DNA of 54,232 nt from Acidobacteriota bacterium (GTDB lineage: Bacteria; Acidobacteriota; UBA890; WLXD01). The translations under genes were made by a program, and so were the position numbers. The notes under the pieces were generated by a model. The model was not told the DNA's origin and ran no database searches. It saw only the letters and a program-made list of their open reading frames with translations. Each line of letters starts with the position of its first letter. Position 1 is the stretch's first letter. The DNA lies in contig JAJCXT010000033.1 in assembly GCA_029263295.1 (NCBI GenBank), forward strand, positions 1 through 54,232, read 5' to 3'. This document shows positions 8,533 through 16,426 of the stretch, in pieces.

Positions 8533-11171
8533 GCGGCACCCCGCGCTCGCCGCGCATGGCGACGCTGTTGTTGCGCTGGGTGCTACCGGCCGCCGACCGC
8601 GATGACGTGCTCGGCGAACTTGATCGCGAGTACGAGGAGTGCGTGGTCCCCGCGCGCGGTGGCACTGCTGCGCGTTTCTGGTACTGGCGGCAGGTCCTGG
8701 GGTCGATTCTCTGGCACGCGCGCCAGGGCGGTCGGGATCGGCGAGCGAGACGTCGGGGCGCGTTCGATCGATTGCGACTGGACGTTCGTTTCGCCTTCCG
8801 CTCGTTCGGTCGCGCGCCCGGTTTCGCGGCCCTGAGCGTCGCGACGATCGCGCTGGGGATTGGTATCAGCACGGCCGTGTTCAGCGTGCTCAATGGTGTG
8901 GTGTTGCGCCCTTTGCCCTATCCGGATGCGCACGAACTGGTGCGGCTCTGGCCGAATTGGAATCTGAGCAAGGGAGTGATGGTTCAACTTGTTGACGACG
9001 TGGACGGTTTCAGCGCCATCCACGGGCACGTCGCCGCGCGCGAAACTCTCACCGGCCAGGGGGAGCCGACCGAACTGTACGGCGTCAACGTCACTCCTGG
9101 TTACCTGCCCATGCTGGGTGTCGTTCCGGCTCGTGGACGGCTCTTCGGACCCGATGAGACGGTTCCAGGGCGGGGCGATGTCGTGGTGCTCAGTGAGGGC
9201 ACGTGGCGGCGTCTCTTTGGCGGCGCCGAGTCTGTGATTGGCAGCACCGTAGAGCTGGGTGGCAAGACCACGACAGTCGTCGGCGTTTTACCGGCGACGT
9301 TTCGACCCCTGATCGAAGGAGCTGAGTTCTGGCGGCCGATGCGTCTCGATCCGGACGACTTTTCCGACTATCACGGGATCGCTCAGGTAACCGTGGTAGG
9401 ACGGCTGAGTAGCGGGACCACACTGCCAGCCGCCAGCGCGGCCGTCCTGGCCGTAGCGAACGCCCAGCGCGAGGAGTCGCCGGATTCCTATGGCGAGGAG
9501 TGGGTCGCGGCCTCGGCGCCCGTGTCGTTGCATCATTCGTTGGTATCGACGAGTCGTGGTGCGCTGTGGACGGTGATGGGCGCAGCAGGATTCCTCTTGT
9601 TGATCGCGTGTGCCAACGTCGCCAATCTTCTGCTCGCACGAGCCGAGAGCCGACACCGGGAGATCGCGATCCGTGTCGGACTCGGAGCCAGCGCGGGTCG
9701 TGTAGCGCGGCAGCTGCTGACGGAAAGTACGGTGATGGGCATGCTCGGGGGGGCCATCGGAATCGGACTCGCGGCCGCTGTTCTGCGATCGGCGAGCGCC
9801 GCGCTTCCGCCCGGACTGCCTCTGTCGGAATCCGTCGCTCTGGACGCTCGCGTTGTGGCATTCGCGCTCGCCGCTACCTTGCTCACCAGCGTGCTCTTTG
9901 GCCTGATCCCCGCGCTGCGCGCATCGCGCCTCGATCCTCAGCGCTACTTGAGGGAGGCTTCTCCGAGCGTCTCCAAGAGCGCCAACGGAATGCGCATGAA
10001 CCGCCTGTTCGTCGGCGCTGAGATCGCGTTGGCTGTCGTGCTCGCGATCGGCGCGGGGTTGATGCTGCGCAGCTTGCAGGAAATCGTCGGCGTGGACACG
10101 GGGATCGTTGCGACTGACGTGACGACCATGAGAGTCCGCCTGCCGGCCACATCGGTGTACGCGGGTGATTCCCAGAGGGCCGACTTCTTCGGCCGCCTAA
10201 CGCGTCGCCTGGCGCGGACAGGGGGCGTGCGCTCGGCCGGTGCCGGCACTTTCCTGCCGATGGAGTCGGGACTGATCAGCGCCGTCTACGAGGCAGAGGG
10301 GGTGGAATACCCACCGAATCAGCCGCCGCCGCATGCGGCGTTCCAGGTCGTTCTCGGCGACTACTTCAGTTCCCTGGGAATCCCGCTGCTCGCGGGGAGA
10401 CTCCTGAACGCCGATGATGTTGCCGATGGCCCCACAGCAGGCGTGATCAACGCGCGGCTGGCCGAGGAGGCCTTCGGCTCGGTCGCCGCGGCGGTCGGCA
10501 AGCGCATCATCATGTTCGGCGGTGGTGCCGACTTCGAGGTGGTTGGCGTCGTTGCCAACTCGCTCCAGCAGGCGCCGGGGGAAGCGTCGGCTGCCGAGGC
10601 GTTCTTCAGTTACCGGCAAGCGTCATGGTGGCCCTCGATGTACCTGATCGTGCGCGCCGAGCCTGGTACGACAGTGGCGGCAGACGACCTTCGTGCAGCC
10701 GTCTGGGACCTCGACCCGGGTGTGCCCGTGCTCGACGTCCGGCCGATGGACGACATCGTGCGGCGTGCGTCGGCGGGTCGGCGATACTTCACGCTGCTGC
10801 TCACGGGCTTCGGAGTCCTGGCGCTCGTTCTCGGCTCGATCGGAGTGTACGGACTGATGAGCTACGCGGTGAATGAACGCATCTACGAGTTCGGTATTCG
10901 CTCGGCGCTCGGGGCCAGCCGACAGAGAATCATGAAGCACGCGGTGCGTGAAGCGGCGCTGCCAGCGATACTCGGAGTGGCAGCCGGCTGCGGCCTGGCA
11001 GCCGCGATGACCGGGGCGATGCGCGGCACGTTGTACGGCGTGGCCGCACACGATCCGCTGACCTTCGGCCTCGTGCCGGTCGTCCTTCTCGGCGTTGCGC
11101 TGTTAGCGAGTTACCTGCCAGCGCGCCGCGCCGCGGCGATCGATCCGAAGCGTCTGATGAGTTCCGAGTAG
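8529..11171 (+). CDS. Acidobacterial-type duplicated ABC permease (MacB/FtsX repeats)
   Basis: 880 residues from GTG 8529 (ATG 8556 is the alternative). Residues 1-85 form the permease prefix domain (LLRWVLPAADRDDVLGELDREYEE). Two halves follow, each with one membrane helix, a MacB-type periplasmic core and an FtsX domain with three helices: half one at about 100-490 (FAALSVATIALGIGISTAVF; LIACANVANLLLARAESR), half two at about 500-880 (RLFVGAEIALAVVLAIGAGLM; VYGLMSYAVNERIYEFGIRSALGAS). No ATPase gene adjoins, so it is an orphan permease; substrate and partner are unknown. PadR is coupled upstream. Confidence 0.92.
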   Translation: MSGTPRSPRMATLLLRWVLPAADRDDVLGELDREYEECVVPARGGTAARFWYWRQVLGSILWHARQGGRDRRARRRGAFDRLRLDVRFAFRSFGRAPGFAALSVATIALGIGISTAVFSVLNGVVLRPLPYPDAHELVRLWPNWNLSKGVMVQLVDDVDGFSAIHGHVAARETLTGQGEPTELYGVNVTPGYLPMLGVVPARGRLFGPDETVPGRGDVVVLSEGTWRRLFGGAESVIGSTVELGGKTTTVVGVLPATFRPLIEGAEFWRPMRLDPDDFSDYHGIAQVTVVGRLSSGTTLPAASAAVLAVANAQREESPDSYGEEWVAASAPVSLHHSLVSTSRGALWTVMGAAGFLLLIACANVANLLLARAESRHREIAIRVGLGASAGRVARQLLTESTVMGMLGGAIGIGLAAAVLRSASAALPPGLPLSESVALDARVVAFALAATLLTSVLFGLIPALRASRLDPQRYLREASPSVSKSANGMRMNRLFVGAEIALAVVLAIGAGLMLRSLQEIVGVDTGIVATDVTTMRVRLPATSVYAGDSQRADFFGRLTRRLARTGGVRSAGAGTFLPMESGLISAVYEAEGVEYPPNQPPPHAAFQVVLGDYFSSLGIPLLAGRLLNADDVADGPTAGVINARLAEEAFGSVAAAVGKRIIMFGGGADFEVVGVVANSLQQAPGEASAAEAFFSYRQASWWPSMYLIVRAEPGTTVAADDLRAAVWDLDPGVPVLDVRPMDDIVRRASAGRRYFTLLLTGFGVLALVLGSIGVYGLMSYAVNERIYEFGIRSALGASRQRIMKHAVREAALPAILGVAAGCGLAAAMTGAMRGTLYGVAAHDPLTFGLVPVVLLGVALLASYLPARRAAAIDPKRLMSSE

Positions 11172-11172
11172 G

Positions 11173-11195
11173 CCTGAGCAGGCCCTGCGCTCAGG
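11173..11195. terminator. Bidirectional hairpin between permease and nadA
   Basis: CCTGAGC / GCTCAGG, a perfect 7-base stem with a 9-base loop, begins two bases after the permease stop and lies five bases from the nadA stop on the other strand. There is no T-tract. Its position between two converging genes suits a shared transcript end. Confidence 0.5.
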
Positions 11196-11199
11196 ATCG

Positions 11200-12216
11200 T
11201 CAGGTCACGGCGACCATGCGCTCGATCGAGCGTCGCGCTCGCTCGGCGATATCCGGATCCACCGTTACCTCGTGAACTCCGGTGCGCAACGTGTGCAGGA
11301 GCTTGTCGAGGGTGATCATCTTCATGAACTCGCATTCCGCATCCGCCTTGATGGGAAGGAACGTCTTGTCGGGCTGACGTTGCTGCATCTGGTGGATGAT
11401 GCCTGTCTCGGTTGCTACCAGGAACTCGGTGGCGTCGGAGTCGACTGCCGCGGAGACCATTCCGGCGGTCGAGAGAATGTGCGTGCGGTCCTCTGGGAAG
11501 TCACCTTGCGAGAGGTGCCACATCACCTGCGAAACACAGCCGCATTCCGGGTGAATGAGCAACTCGGCGTCCGGATGCTCCTCCCACATCTTGTCCACGT
11601 GCCGCGGCCGAATGCCGGCGTGGACGTGGCACTCACCCATCCATACGCGGATCCTGCGGTCAGTATTGGTGCGCAGGTAGTCGCCCAGGAACATGTCCGG
11701 AGCGAAGAGGATCTCCTTGTCGGGGGGAATCGACTGCACGAGCTTCAGGGCGTTGGCGGACGTGCAGCAGTAGTCAGCCTCGGCCTTCACGTCGGCCGTG
11801 CAGTTCACGTAGACCACTGCAACGGCCCCTGGATGCTCTGCCTTCCACGCGCGTAGCTGCTCGGCGGTGATCGAATCGGCCAGCGAGCAGCCAGCCTCGA
11901 CGTCGGGAATCAACACCCGCTTGTCCGGACACAGAATCGCCGCTGTCTCGGCCATGAAGTGCACGCCGCAGAAAACGATTTCCTCGGCCTCGGTTCGCTG
12001 CGCCTGCAGCGACAGGCCGAGCGAGTCGCCCACGAAGTCGGCCAGGTCCTGGATCGCCGCAATCTGGTAGTTGTGCGCCAGGATGACGGCGTTGCGCTCC
12101 TGCTTGAGCCGCTGGATCTCGGCGAGAGCTTGCTCGAGCGGAGCACCGCCTACGGTGCCGGCAGGATAGACGGGTAGCGAGTCGGCGGTCGGGGTGGGCA
12201 TGACTTCGTCGTCCAC
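11200..12216 (-). CDS. nadA: Quinolinate synthase
   Basis: 338 residues. It condenses iminoaspartate with dihydroxyacetone phosphate to quinolinate, the second step of de novo NAD synthesis, in the cytoplasm. Features seen: ILAHNYQ at 45-51, GVHFMAETA, and the three cysteines expected to hold the 4Fe-4S cluster: Cys110 (EAGCSLAD), Cys205 (HPECGC) and Cys285 (AECEFMK). A KxFLPIKADAECEF block marks the C-terminal third. It lies 36 bases downstream of nadC on the same strand, so nadC-nadA form an operon. No nadB is in the window. Its last codons are duplicated 3.2 kb away at 8018. Confidence 0.97.
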   Translation of the reverse strand: MDDEVMPTPTADSLPVYPAGTVGGAPLEQALAEIQRLKQERNAVILAHNYQIAAIQDLADFVGDSLGLSLQAQRTEAEEIVFCGVHFMAETAAILCPDKRVLIPDVEAGCSLADSITAEQLRAWKAEHPGAVAVVYVNCTADVKAEADYCCTSANALKLVQSIPPDKEILFAPDMFLGDYLRTNTDRRIRVWMGECHVHAGIRPRHVDKMWEEHPDAELLIHPECGCVSQVMWHLSQGDFPEDRTHILSTAGMVSAAVDSDATEFLVATETGIIHQMQQRQPDKTFLPIKADAECEFMKMITLDKLLHTLRTGVHEVTVDPDIAERARRSIERMVAVT

Positions 12217-12252
12217 GAGCGCGGAGGTGGGGGAGGTTTCTGCCAGGTGCTT

Positions 12253-13122
12253 CTAGCCGGTAGTGGCCACGATCGCGAAGTTGATGTCGAGCGCAGGCGC
12301 CGACATCGTCAGTGCACCCATCGAGATTACATCGGCACCGGCGTTGGCATAGTCCTTTGCGTTCGCAGGTGTGATCCCGCCCGAACATTCCGCTTCGACC
12401 CCCTCGCGCAGACCAGCCTCACGCAGTGCTGCGATGGCCTTGGCAACGGCCGCTGGGTCCATGTTGTCGAGCATGACGACGTCCGCTCCGGCCCGGGCGC
12501 CGGCGAGGGCTTCTTCGATGGTCTCGGCCTCGACTTCCAGACGTACGTCCGGCCCAACAGCTGCGCGTGCCGTCGTGACAGCCGCCGCCAGGCTCTCGTT
12601 GAAGATCAGGTGGTTTTCCTTGATCAGTACGGCGGCACTCAAGTCGCGCCGATGCGGTTCCGCGCCCCCGAGAACAACGGCCCGCTTCTCCAGGTCGCGC
12701 AAACCAGGCAACGTCTTGCGAGTGGCAGCGATTCGCGCGCCCGTCCCCGCCACGCTCTCGACCGCACCCCGCGCCTGGGTCGCGATCCCGCTCATATGCG
12801 ACATCACATTCAGCAGAGTCCGCTCAACCCCGAGAACCCCCCGCGCCGCCCCACGGATCTCAACCAACGCCGTTCCCGCAGCCACCGCCTCGCCATCGGC
12901 CACAAGGCCCGTCGCCTCGAGGCCACAGAGCTCCGCAAGAACCAACGCCTCCCGAACCCCAGCAACAACACCAGCTTCCCGCGCCGTGGCCGTCCCCGAC
13001 GCCCGCGCATCCTCCGCAACCACCGCCAGACTGGTGATGTCCTCCCCAACACGATCCTCGAGCAGGAACGCCGCCAACTGCTCGCGAAGCTCGTCGCCCA
13101 CGAAGTCCGGTGGGTCGATCAA
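12253..13122 (-). CDS. nadC: Nicotinate-nucleotide pyrophosphorylase (carboxylating)
   Basis: About 289 residues. It converts quinolinate and PRPP to nicotinate mononucleotide, the step after NadA. Seen: LEDRVGEDITS near the N-terminus, the ERTLLNVMSHMSGIAT block, TRKTLPGLRDLEKRAV, the KENHL segment, EVEAET and the C-terminal ECSGGI and GADVISMG phosphate-binding signatures. There is no ATG near the expected N-terminus. I place the start at TTG 13122, seven bases after AGGTG; GTG 13101 is an alternative. The open frame continues upstream to 13350 only through tRNA-like DNA and should not be translated. The 5' half (12780-13100) favours G- and T-ending codons whereas the 3' half favours C, unlike neighbouring genes. 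Confidence 0.93.
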   Translation of the reverse strand: MIDPPDFVGDELREQLAAFLLEDRVGEDITSLAVVAEDARASGTATAREAGVVAGVREALVLAELCGLEATGLVADGEAVAAGTALVEIRGAARGVLGVERTLLNVMSHMSGIATQARGAVESVAGTGARIAATRKTLPGLRDLEKRAVVLGGAEPHRRDLSAAVLIKENHLIFNESLAAAVTTARAAVGPDVRLEVEAETIEEALAGARAGADVVMLDNMDPAAVAKAIAALREAGLREGVEAECSGGITPANAKDYANAGADVISMGALTMSAPALDINFAIVATTG

Positions 13123-13185
13123 AGGCGTGACACCTGGGTAGTTCCACCAAGAAGCATGGAAGAAAGGGCTGAAGGAGGGGTGATC

Positions 13186-13262
13186 CAAAGTGCGCGTAAG
13201 CGTACTTTGCAGGAATACGGCGAACCCGCCCGGCTCTGCCGGGCGCGGGTTCGAATCCCACC
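13186..13262. other. Two hairpins and a tRNA T-arm relic before nadC
   Basis: 13186-13209 is a 10-base-pair stem (CAAAGTGCGC/GCGTACTTTG, one G-T pair) closed by GTAA. 13227-13245 is an 8-base-pair stem CGCCCGGC-TCT-GCCGGGCG. It runs into a plus-strand T-arm-like sequence, GCGGG-TTCGAAT-CCCAC (13245-13261), with one C-A mismatch and no matching acceptor, D-arm or anticodon arm. Sixteen bases (13247-13262) are the reverse complement of the T-arm of tRNA-Ser at 13333-13348. On the minus strand the whole block is the leader between tRNA-Ser and nadC. It may be a decayed tRNA or a structured leader. Confidence 0.45.
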
Positions 13263-13322
13263 AGGACACTAGTGGCGGCCGGACGCTCTCTCCTGCAAAT
13301 CCACAGCGCAGACGTAAATGAA

Positions 13323-13420
13323 TGGCGGAGGGGGTGGGATTCGAACCCACGTGCCGGGGTTGTAGCCCGACAACTCGATTTCGAGTCGAGCGCGTTACGG
13401 CCTGGCTTCGCTACCCCTCC
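13323..13420 (-). tRNA. tRNA-Ser (anticodon CGA)
   Basis: A complete class II tRNA of 98 bases with CCA encoded. Acceptor GGAGGGG pairs with CCCCTCC and the discriminator is G. The anticodon stem CTCGA/TCGAG holds loop CTCGAAA, giving anticodon CGA, which reads UCG. A long variable arm (TTGTCGGGCTACAACCCCGGCAC) and the T-arm GTGGG-TTCGAAT-CCCAC are present. It lies upstream of nadC on the same strand. Confidence 0.95.
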
Positions 13421-13518
13421 GCTCTCTCAGGCAGGCTCATACAATAGCAAACGTGCCCTGGGACTTTCGCCAGAGTGCGGTTTGCGGTCATCGGTGCCGG
13501 TTGGTGTCAGCTAGGGTA

Positions 13519-13554
13519 CTTGGCGTGCGCGCGCCGCTTGCGGCTCGCGCCAAG
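13519..13554. other. Long imperfect hairpin in the gap between tRNA-Ser and the lipoprotein gene
   Basis: CTTGGCG ... CGCCAAG flanks an inner GCCGC-TT-GCGGC stem, giving a stem of at least 12 pairs with an internal bulge. It sits about 65-100 bases before the GTG of the following gene, in the otherwise empty 13421-13618. It could be an RNA structure or a terminator; there is no T-tract. Confidence 0.35.
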
Positions 13555-13618
13555 GCCAAACTAGGCTTCCGGACCCAAGAGCCGTACCGCGTTCCCCCCG
13601 AATCGTCGAGAGGTCTAC

Positions 13619-14215
13619 GTGCGCAATAAGAGTCGCTTGCTTGCCTCGGTTCTGTTGGTCGCCCTGCCCACCGGGTGCGCAACAACGGCTCCTGGCCGTC
13701 TACACCGCCTCGAGCGGCAACCGGCGCGTGCGCACGTCACGGCCGCTGCGTTCACACCGACGCCAACCGATCGCTGGTTCGATGCGGACAATCACCCGGT
13801 CCAGGAGTCGGTGCCCCAGGTGAAAGCGGGCGACCTCGTGCGACTGCGTTCGCGCTCGCTCGGGAAGATACAGGGAGTCGTCCAGAGATTCGACGACGAG
13901 ACGATCGTCATTCTTGCCGCCGGTGCTGCGGAACCGACACCAGTTCCGCTGGGTACCGTGACAGAGTTGGAATTGCAGGTCGGGCGGGCGCCGTCACGCC
14001 AGCGGGCGCTGCTTACCGGAGGGCTGATTGGCGCGGCTGTGGGCCTGGTCGCCGGCCTGCTGGCGTTCGGCGGTGGCAAAAACGATACACCCTCGACAGT
14101 CGTCTCCGGCGGCGCGGCCGCAGGTGGGCTCATCGGCCTGGGCTTCGGCGCCGTACTGCGCGCACCGGTGCTCGACCAGTGGATCGAAATCGAGCCGCGC
14201 ACCCTGGGCGAGTAG
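13619..14215 (+). CDS. Putative lipoprotein with glycine-zipper segments
   Basis: 198 residues from a GTG start. The N-terminus RNKSRLLASVLLVALPTGC is a lipoprotein signal with the lipobox LPTGC, so the protein should be anchored to the envelope after cleavage before Cys. Residues 55-120 are beta-rich (AGDLVRLRSRSLGKIQGVVQRFD). Residues about 125-185 hold two Gly/Ala-rich hydrophobic stretches (GGLIGAAVGLVAGLLAFGGG and GGAAAGGLIGLGFGAVL) like the membrane-inserting zippers of some outer-membrane lipoproteins. No named family is recognised. It may be transcribed with the following propeller gene, 127 bases downstream. Confidence 0.75.
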   Translation: MRNKSRLLASVLLVALPTGCATTAPGRLHRLERQPARAHVTAAAFTPTPTDRWFDADNHPVQESVPQVKAGDLVRLRSRSLGKIQGVVQRFDDETIVILAAGAAEPTPVPLGTVTELELQVGRAPSRQRALLTGGLIGAAVGLVAGLLAFGGGKNDTPSTVVSGGAAAGGLIGLGFGAVLRAPVLDQWIEIEPRTLGE

Positions 14216-14342
14216 CGGCCAGCGCGCGCCGGTCGTTTCAGCGCGCGGATCCTCTTTGTTGCCCGGCGGCCTTGCTTGCACGCTCGTGGCGGCGTAACCA
14301 TACGAGCCTCACTTTGATCATCGACGGCTGGAAGGGGTGAAG

Positions 14343-16400
14343 ATGCGGTATCTGCTCGCGGTCACGTTGTTGGCGTCGAGCCCGGCAGTGGCCGCCCAGG
14401 AAGATGTTTCGGAGCGTCAGCCTGCGTCGATCGAGGTGAGTCCTGCCGAACTGGAGCTGGTGGTCGGAGACAGCGTGCAGCTGCAGGTCATTGTCCGGGA
14501 TGTGGACGGCACGCTCATCGAGGATTCGCCGGTGTTGTACCTGCCGGAGTGGGGTCAGTTCTGGAACCTCGACCAGCGCACGTGGGGATTCAATCTCTTT
14601 CGCGTATCAGGTGATGGCCTGGTCACGGCGTCAAAGTCGGGCGCGTACGGGGTGCGTGTTCGCGTTCCGGTGGGCGAGGGCGAGTTTCTAGACCAGTTGG
14701 TGCCGTTGCGCATCGTCGCGCCGCCTATCACGACGGTCAGCATCGTCGATCCTGCCGCCCGCTTCTACGCTGGCACTACAGTGCGTCTCGACGTCGAGTA
14801 TTCCGACCGCACCGGCGCTTCGCGAGACTACGACGCCGGTGGATTCCGCAGCAGCGACCGTGACATTGCCGAGGTTGATGAGCACGGATACATGCTCTTG
14901 AAGAAGCGTGGTCAGGCGACCGTCACGGCCATGGCCGGCAATGCGTTAGCGGTGATGGAGGTGCGCGTCGAGGACAATCCGGCGCGGAGGCTCAGCGTCG
15001 TCGTGGACGACACGAGCGTGCGGACAGGCGACGTGGTCCGCCTGCAGGCGGCCGCCCTCGACAAGGATGATCACCCGGTGCCGAGCGCGCCGATCACCTT
15101 CACCTTCAACGCGACGACGCCATCGCTGGCCTCGGGCGGACCTTCTTCCGGCATGATCACGCCGGACGGGCGTTTCGTGGCGGATCTACCCGGCGAATAC
15201 ACGATCCTGGCAACGTCGGGGACGTTGACGGAGCGAGTCACGCTCACGGTGCGGCCCCGGAATGCACGGCGCGAGGTCACGCTTGTTGGCCACGGACGTA
15301 TCAACGAGTACGGCACGTCGGACCTGTGGATCTGGGAAGGCAACGATGGGCGCGACTACGCCATTACCGGAACCCATCGCGGCGACGGCAAGGCCCTGTT
15401 CTGGGACGTGACCGATCCCGCGGCGATGGAGGTCGTCGCCTCGGTTCAGGTGGATGCGCGCAACGTGAATGACGTGAAGATCTCGGAAGACGGTTCGGTC
15501 GCAGTGATCAGCCGCGAGGGCGCGTCGAACCGGCGCAACGGCATCGTGATTCTCGACGTGTCTTCGCCGCGCGACGGCGTCGAGATCATCGCCGAGTACG
15601 ACGACCAGCTGACCGGCGGAGTCCACAACCTTTTTGTCCACGATGAACATGTGTACGCCCTGTCGGCCGGGCAGCGCTACGACATCATCAACATCGAGGA
15701 TCCCTCCAATCCCCACCGCGTCGGGACGTTCCAGCTTCCCAACCCGGACCGGGCGATTCACGACGTCTGGGTCGTCGACGGTGTTGCCTACTCGGCCAAC
15801 TGGAACGATGGTGTGGTCGCCGTGGATGTAGGCGGTGGCGGCCGCGGTGGGTCGCCGCGCGAACCCGTCATGATGGGCCAGGCGCCTTTCGGCACGGGCT
15901 GGAACCACGCGGTGTTTCCGTACCGCAGCAAGACCGCCGGCAAGCACTACGTTTTTGCCGGGGACGAAGCAGCCCGTTCGGGCAGTTTCTCGCCCGATCC
16001 CGAGATCGGCACCGGGACACCCGGCTATGAGGCGGAGCCTAATCGCTGGCGCGGCTGGATCCACATTCTCGAATGGGATCCCGCTGGCGACACGGCCCCG
16101 CGGCTCGTCGCGCGCTACGAGGTGCCGGAGGCGGGCAGCCACAACATCTGGGTGGAGGACGACGTCATGTACGTCGCCTTCTACAACGGCGGCCTGCGGG
16201 TCGTGGATGTGAGCGGCGAGTTGCTCGGAGATCTGTATCGGCAGGGTCGGGAGATCGGCCGCTTCCTGCCCTACGACGCAGAGGGTCTGGTTCCCAACGC
16301 TCCGCAGGTGTGGGGTGCACAGCCGTTCAAGGGGCACGTCTTCTTCACCGACTACAACTCTGGCCTCTGGGCTGTGCGTCTCGAAGAGCCCGACGAGTAA
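14343..16400 (+). CDS. Secreted Ig-like/LVIVD beta-propeller protein
   Basis: 685 residues from ATG 14343, preceded by GAAGGGG five bases upstream (GTG 14337 is an alternative). Signal peptide MRYLLAVTLLASSPAVAAQ. Residues about 25-330 are three bacterial Ig-like segments (IEVSPAELELVVGDSVQLQVIV; VDDTSVRTGDVVRLQAAALDKD). The C-terminal half carries LVIVD-type propeller repeats (ALFWDVTDPAAMEVV, GIVILDVSSPRDG, YDIINIEDPSNPHRVG, LRVVDVSGELLGDL). Such proteins are exported and thought to bind or scaffold; no catalytic motif is seen. It converges with the S9 peptidase gene, 26 bases away. Confidence 0.85.
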   Translation: MRYLLAVTLLASSPAVAAQEDVSERQPASIEVSPAELELVVGDSVQLQVIVRDVDGTLIEDSPVLYLPEWGQFWNLDQRTWGFNLFRVSGDGLVTASKSGAYGVRVRVPVGEGEFLDQLVPLRIVAPPITTVSIVDPAARFYAGTTVRLDVEYSDRTGASRDYDAGGFRSSDRDIAEVDEHGYMLLKKRGQATVTAMAGNALAVMEVRVEDNPARRLSVVVDDTSVRTGDVVRLQAAALDKDDHPVPSAPITFTFNATTPSLASGGPSSGMITPDGRFVADLPGEYTILATSGTLTERVTLTVRPRNARREVTLVGHGRINEYGTSDLWIWEGNDGRDYAITGTHRGDGKALFWDVTDPAAMEVVASVQVDARNVNDVKISEDGSVAVISREGASNRRNGIVILDVSSPRDGVEIIAEYDDQLTGGVHNLFVHDEHVYALSAGQRYDIINIEDPSNPHRVGTFQLPNPDRAIHDVWVVDGVAYSANWNDGVVAVDVGGGGRGGSPREPVMMGQAPFGTGWNHAVFPYRSKTAGKHYVFAGDEAARSGSFSPDPEIGTGTPGYEAEPNRWRGWIHILEWDPAGDTAPRLVARYEVPEAGSHNIWVEDDVMYVAFYNGGLRVVDVSGELLGDLYRQGREIGRFLPYDAEGLVPNAPQVWGAQPFKGHVFFTDYNSGLWAVRLEEPDE

Positions 16401-16426
16401 CTCTCAGGTAGGCGCCGCCGGAGGTC

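Noticed and set aside
13200-13275. Possible tmRNA or complete tRNA 3' end
   Set aside because: The T-arm-like sequence has no acceptor partner, no D-arm, no anticodon arm and no CCA. A tmRNA would need about 350 bases and would overlap nadC.
13123-13350. N-terminal extension of nadC through the tRNA-like region
   Set aside because: The encoded WDSNPRP-type peptide is the usual false translation of tRNA-like DNA, and no NadC has such an extension.
15186-16337. 383-codon minus-strand open frame
   Set aside because: Antisense to the LVIVD propeller gene; no homology and no ribosome binding site.
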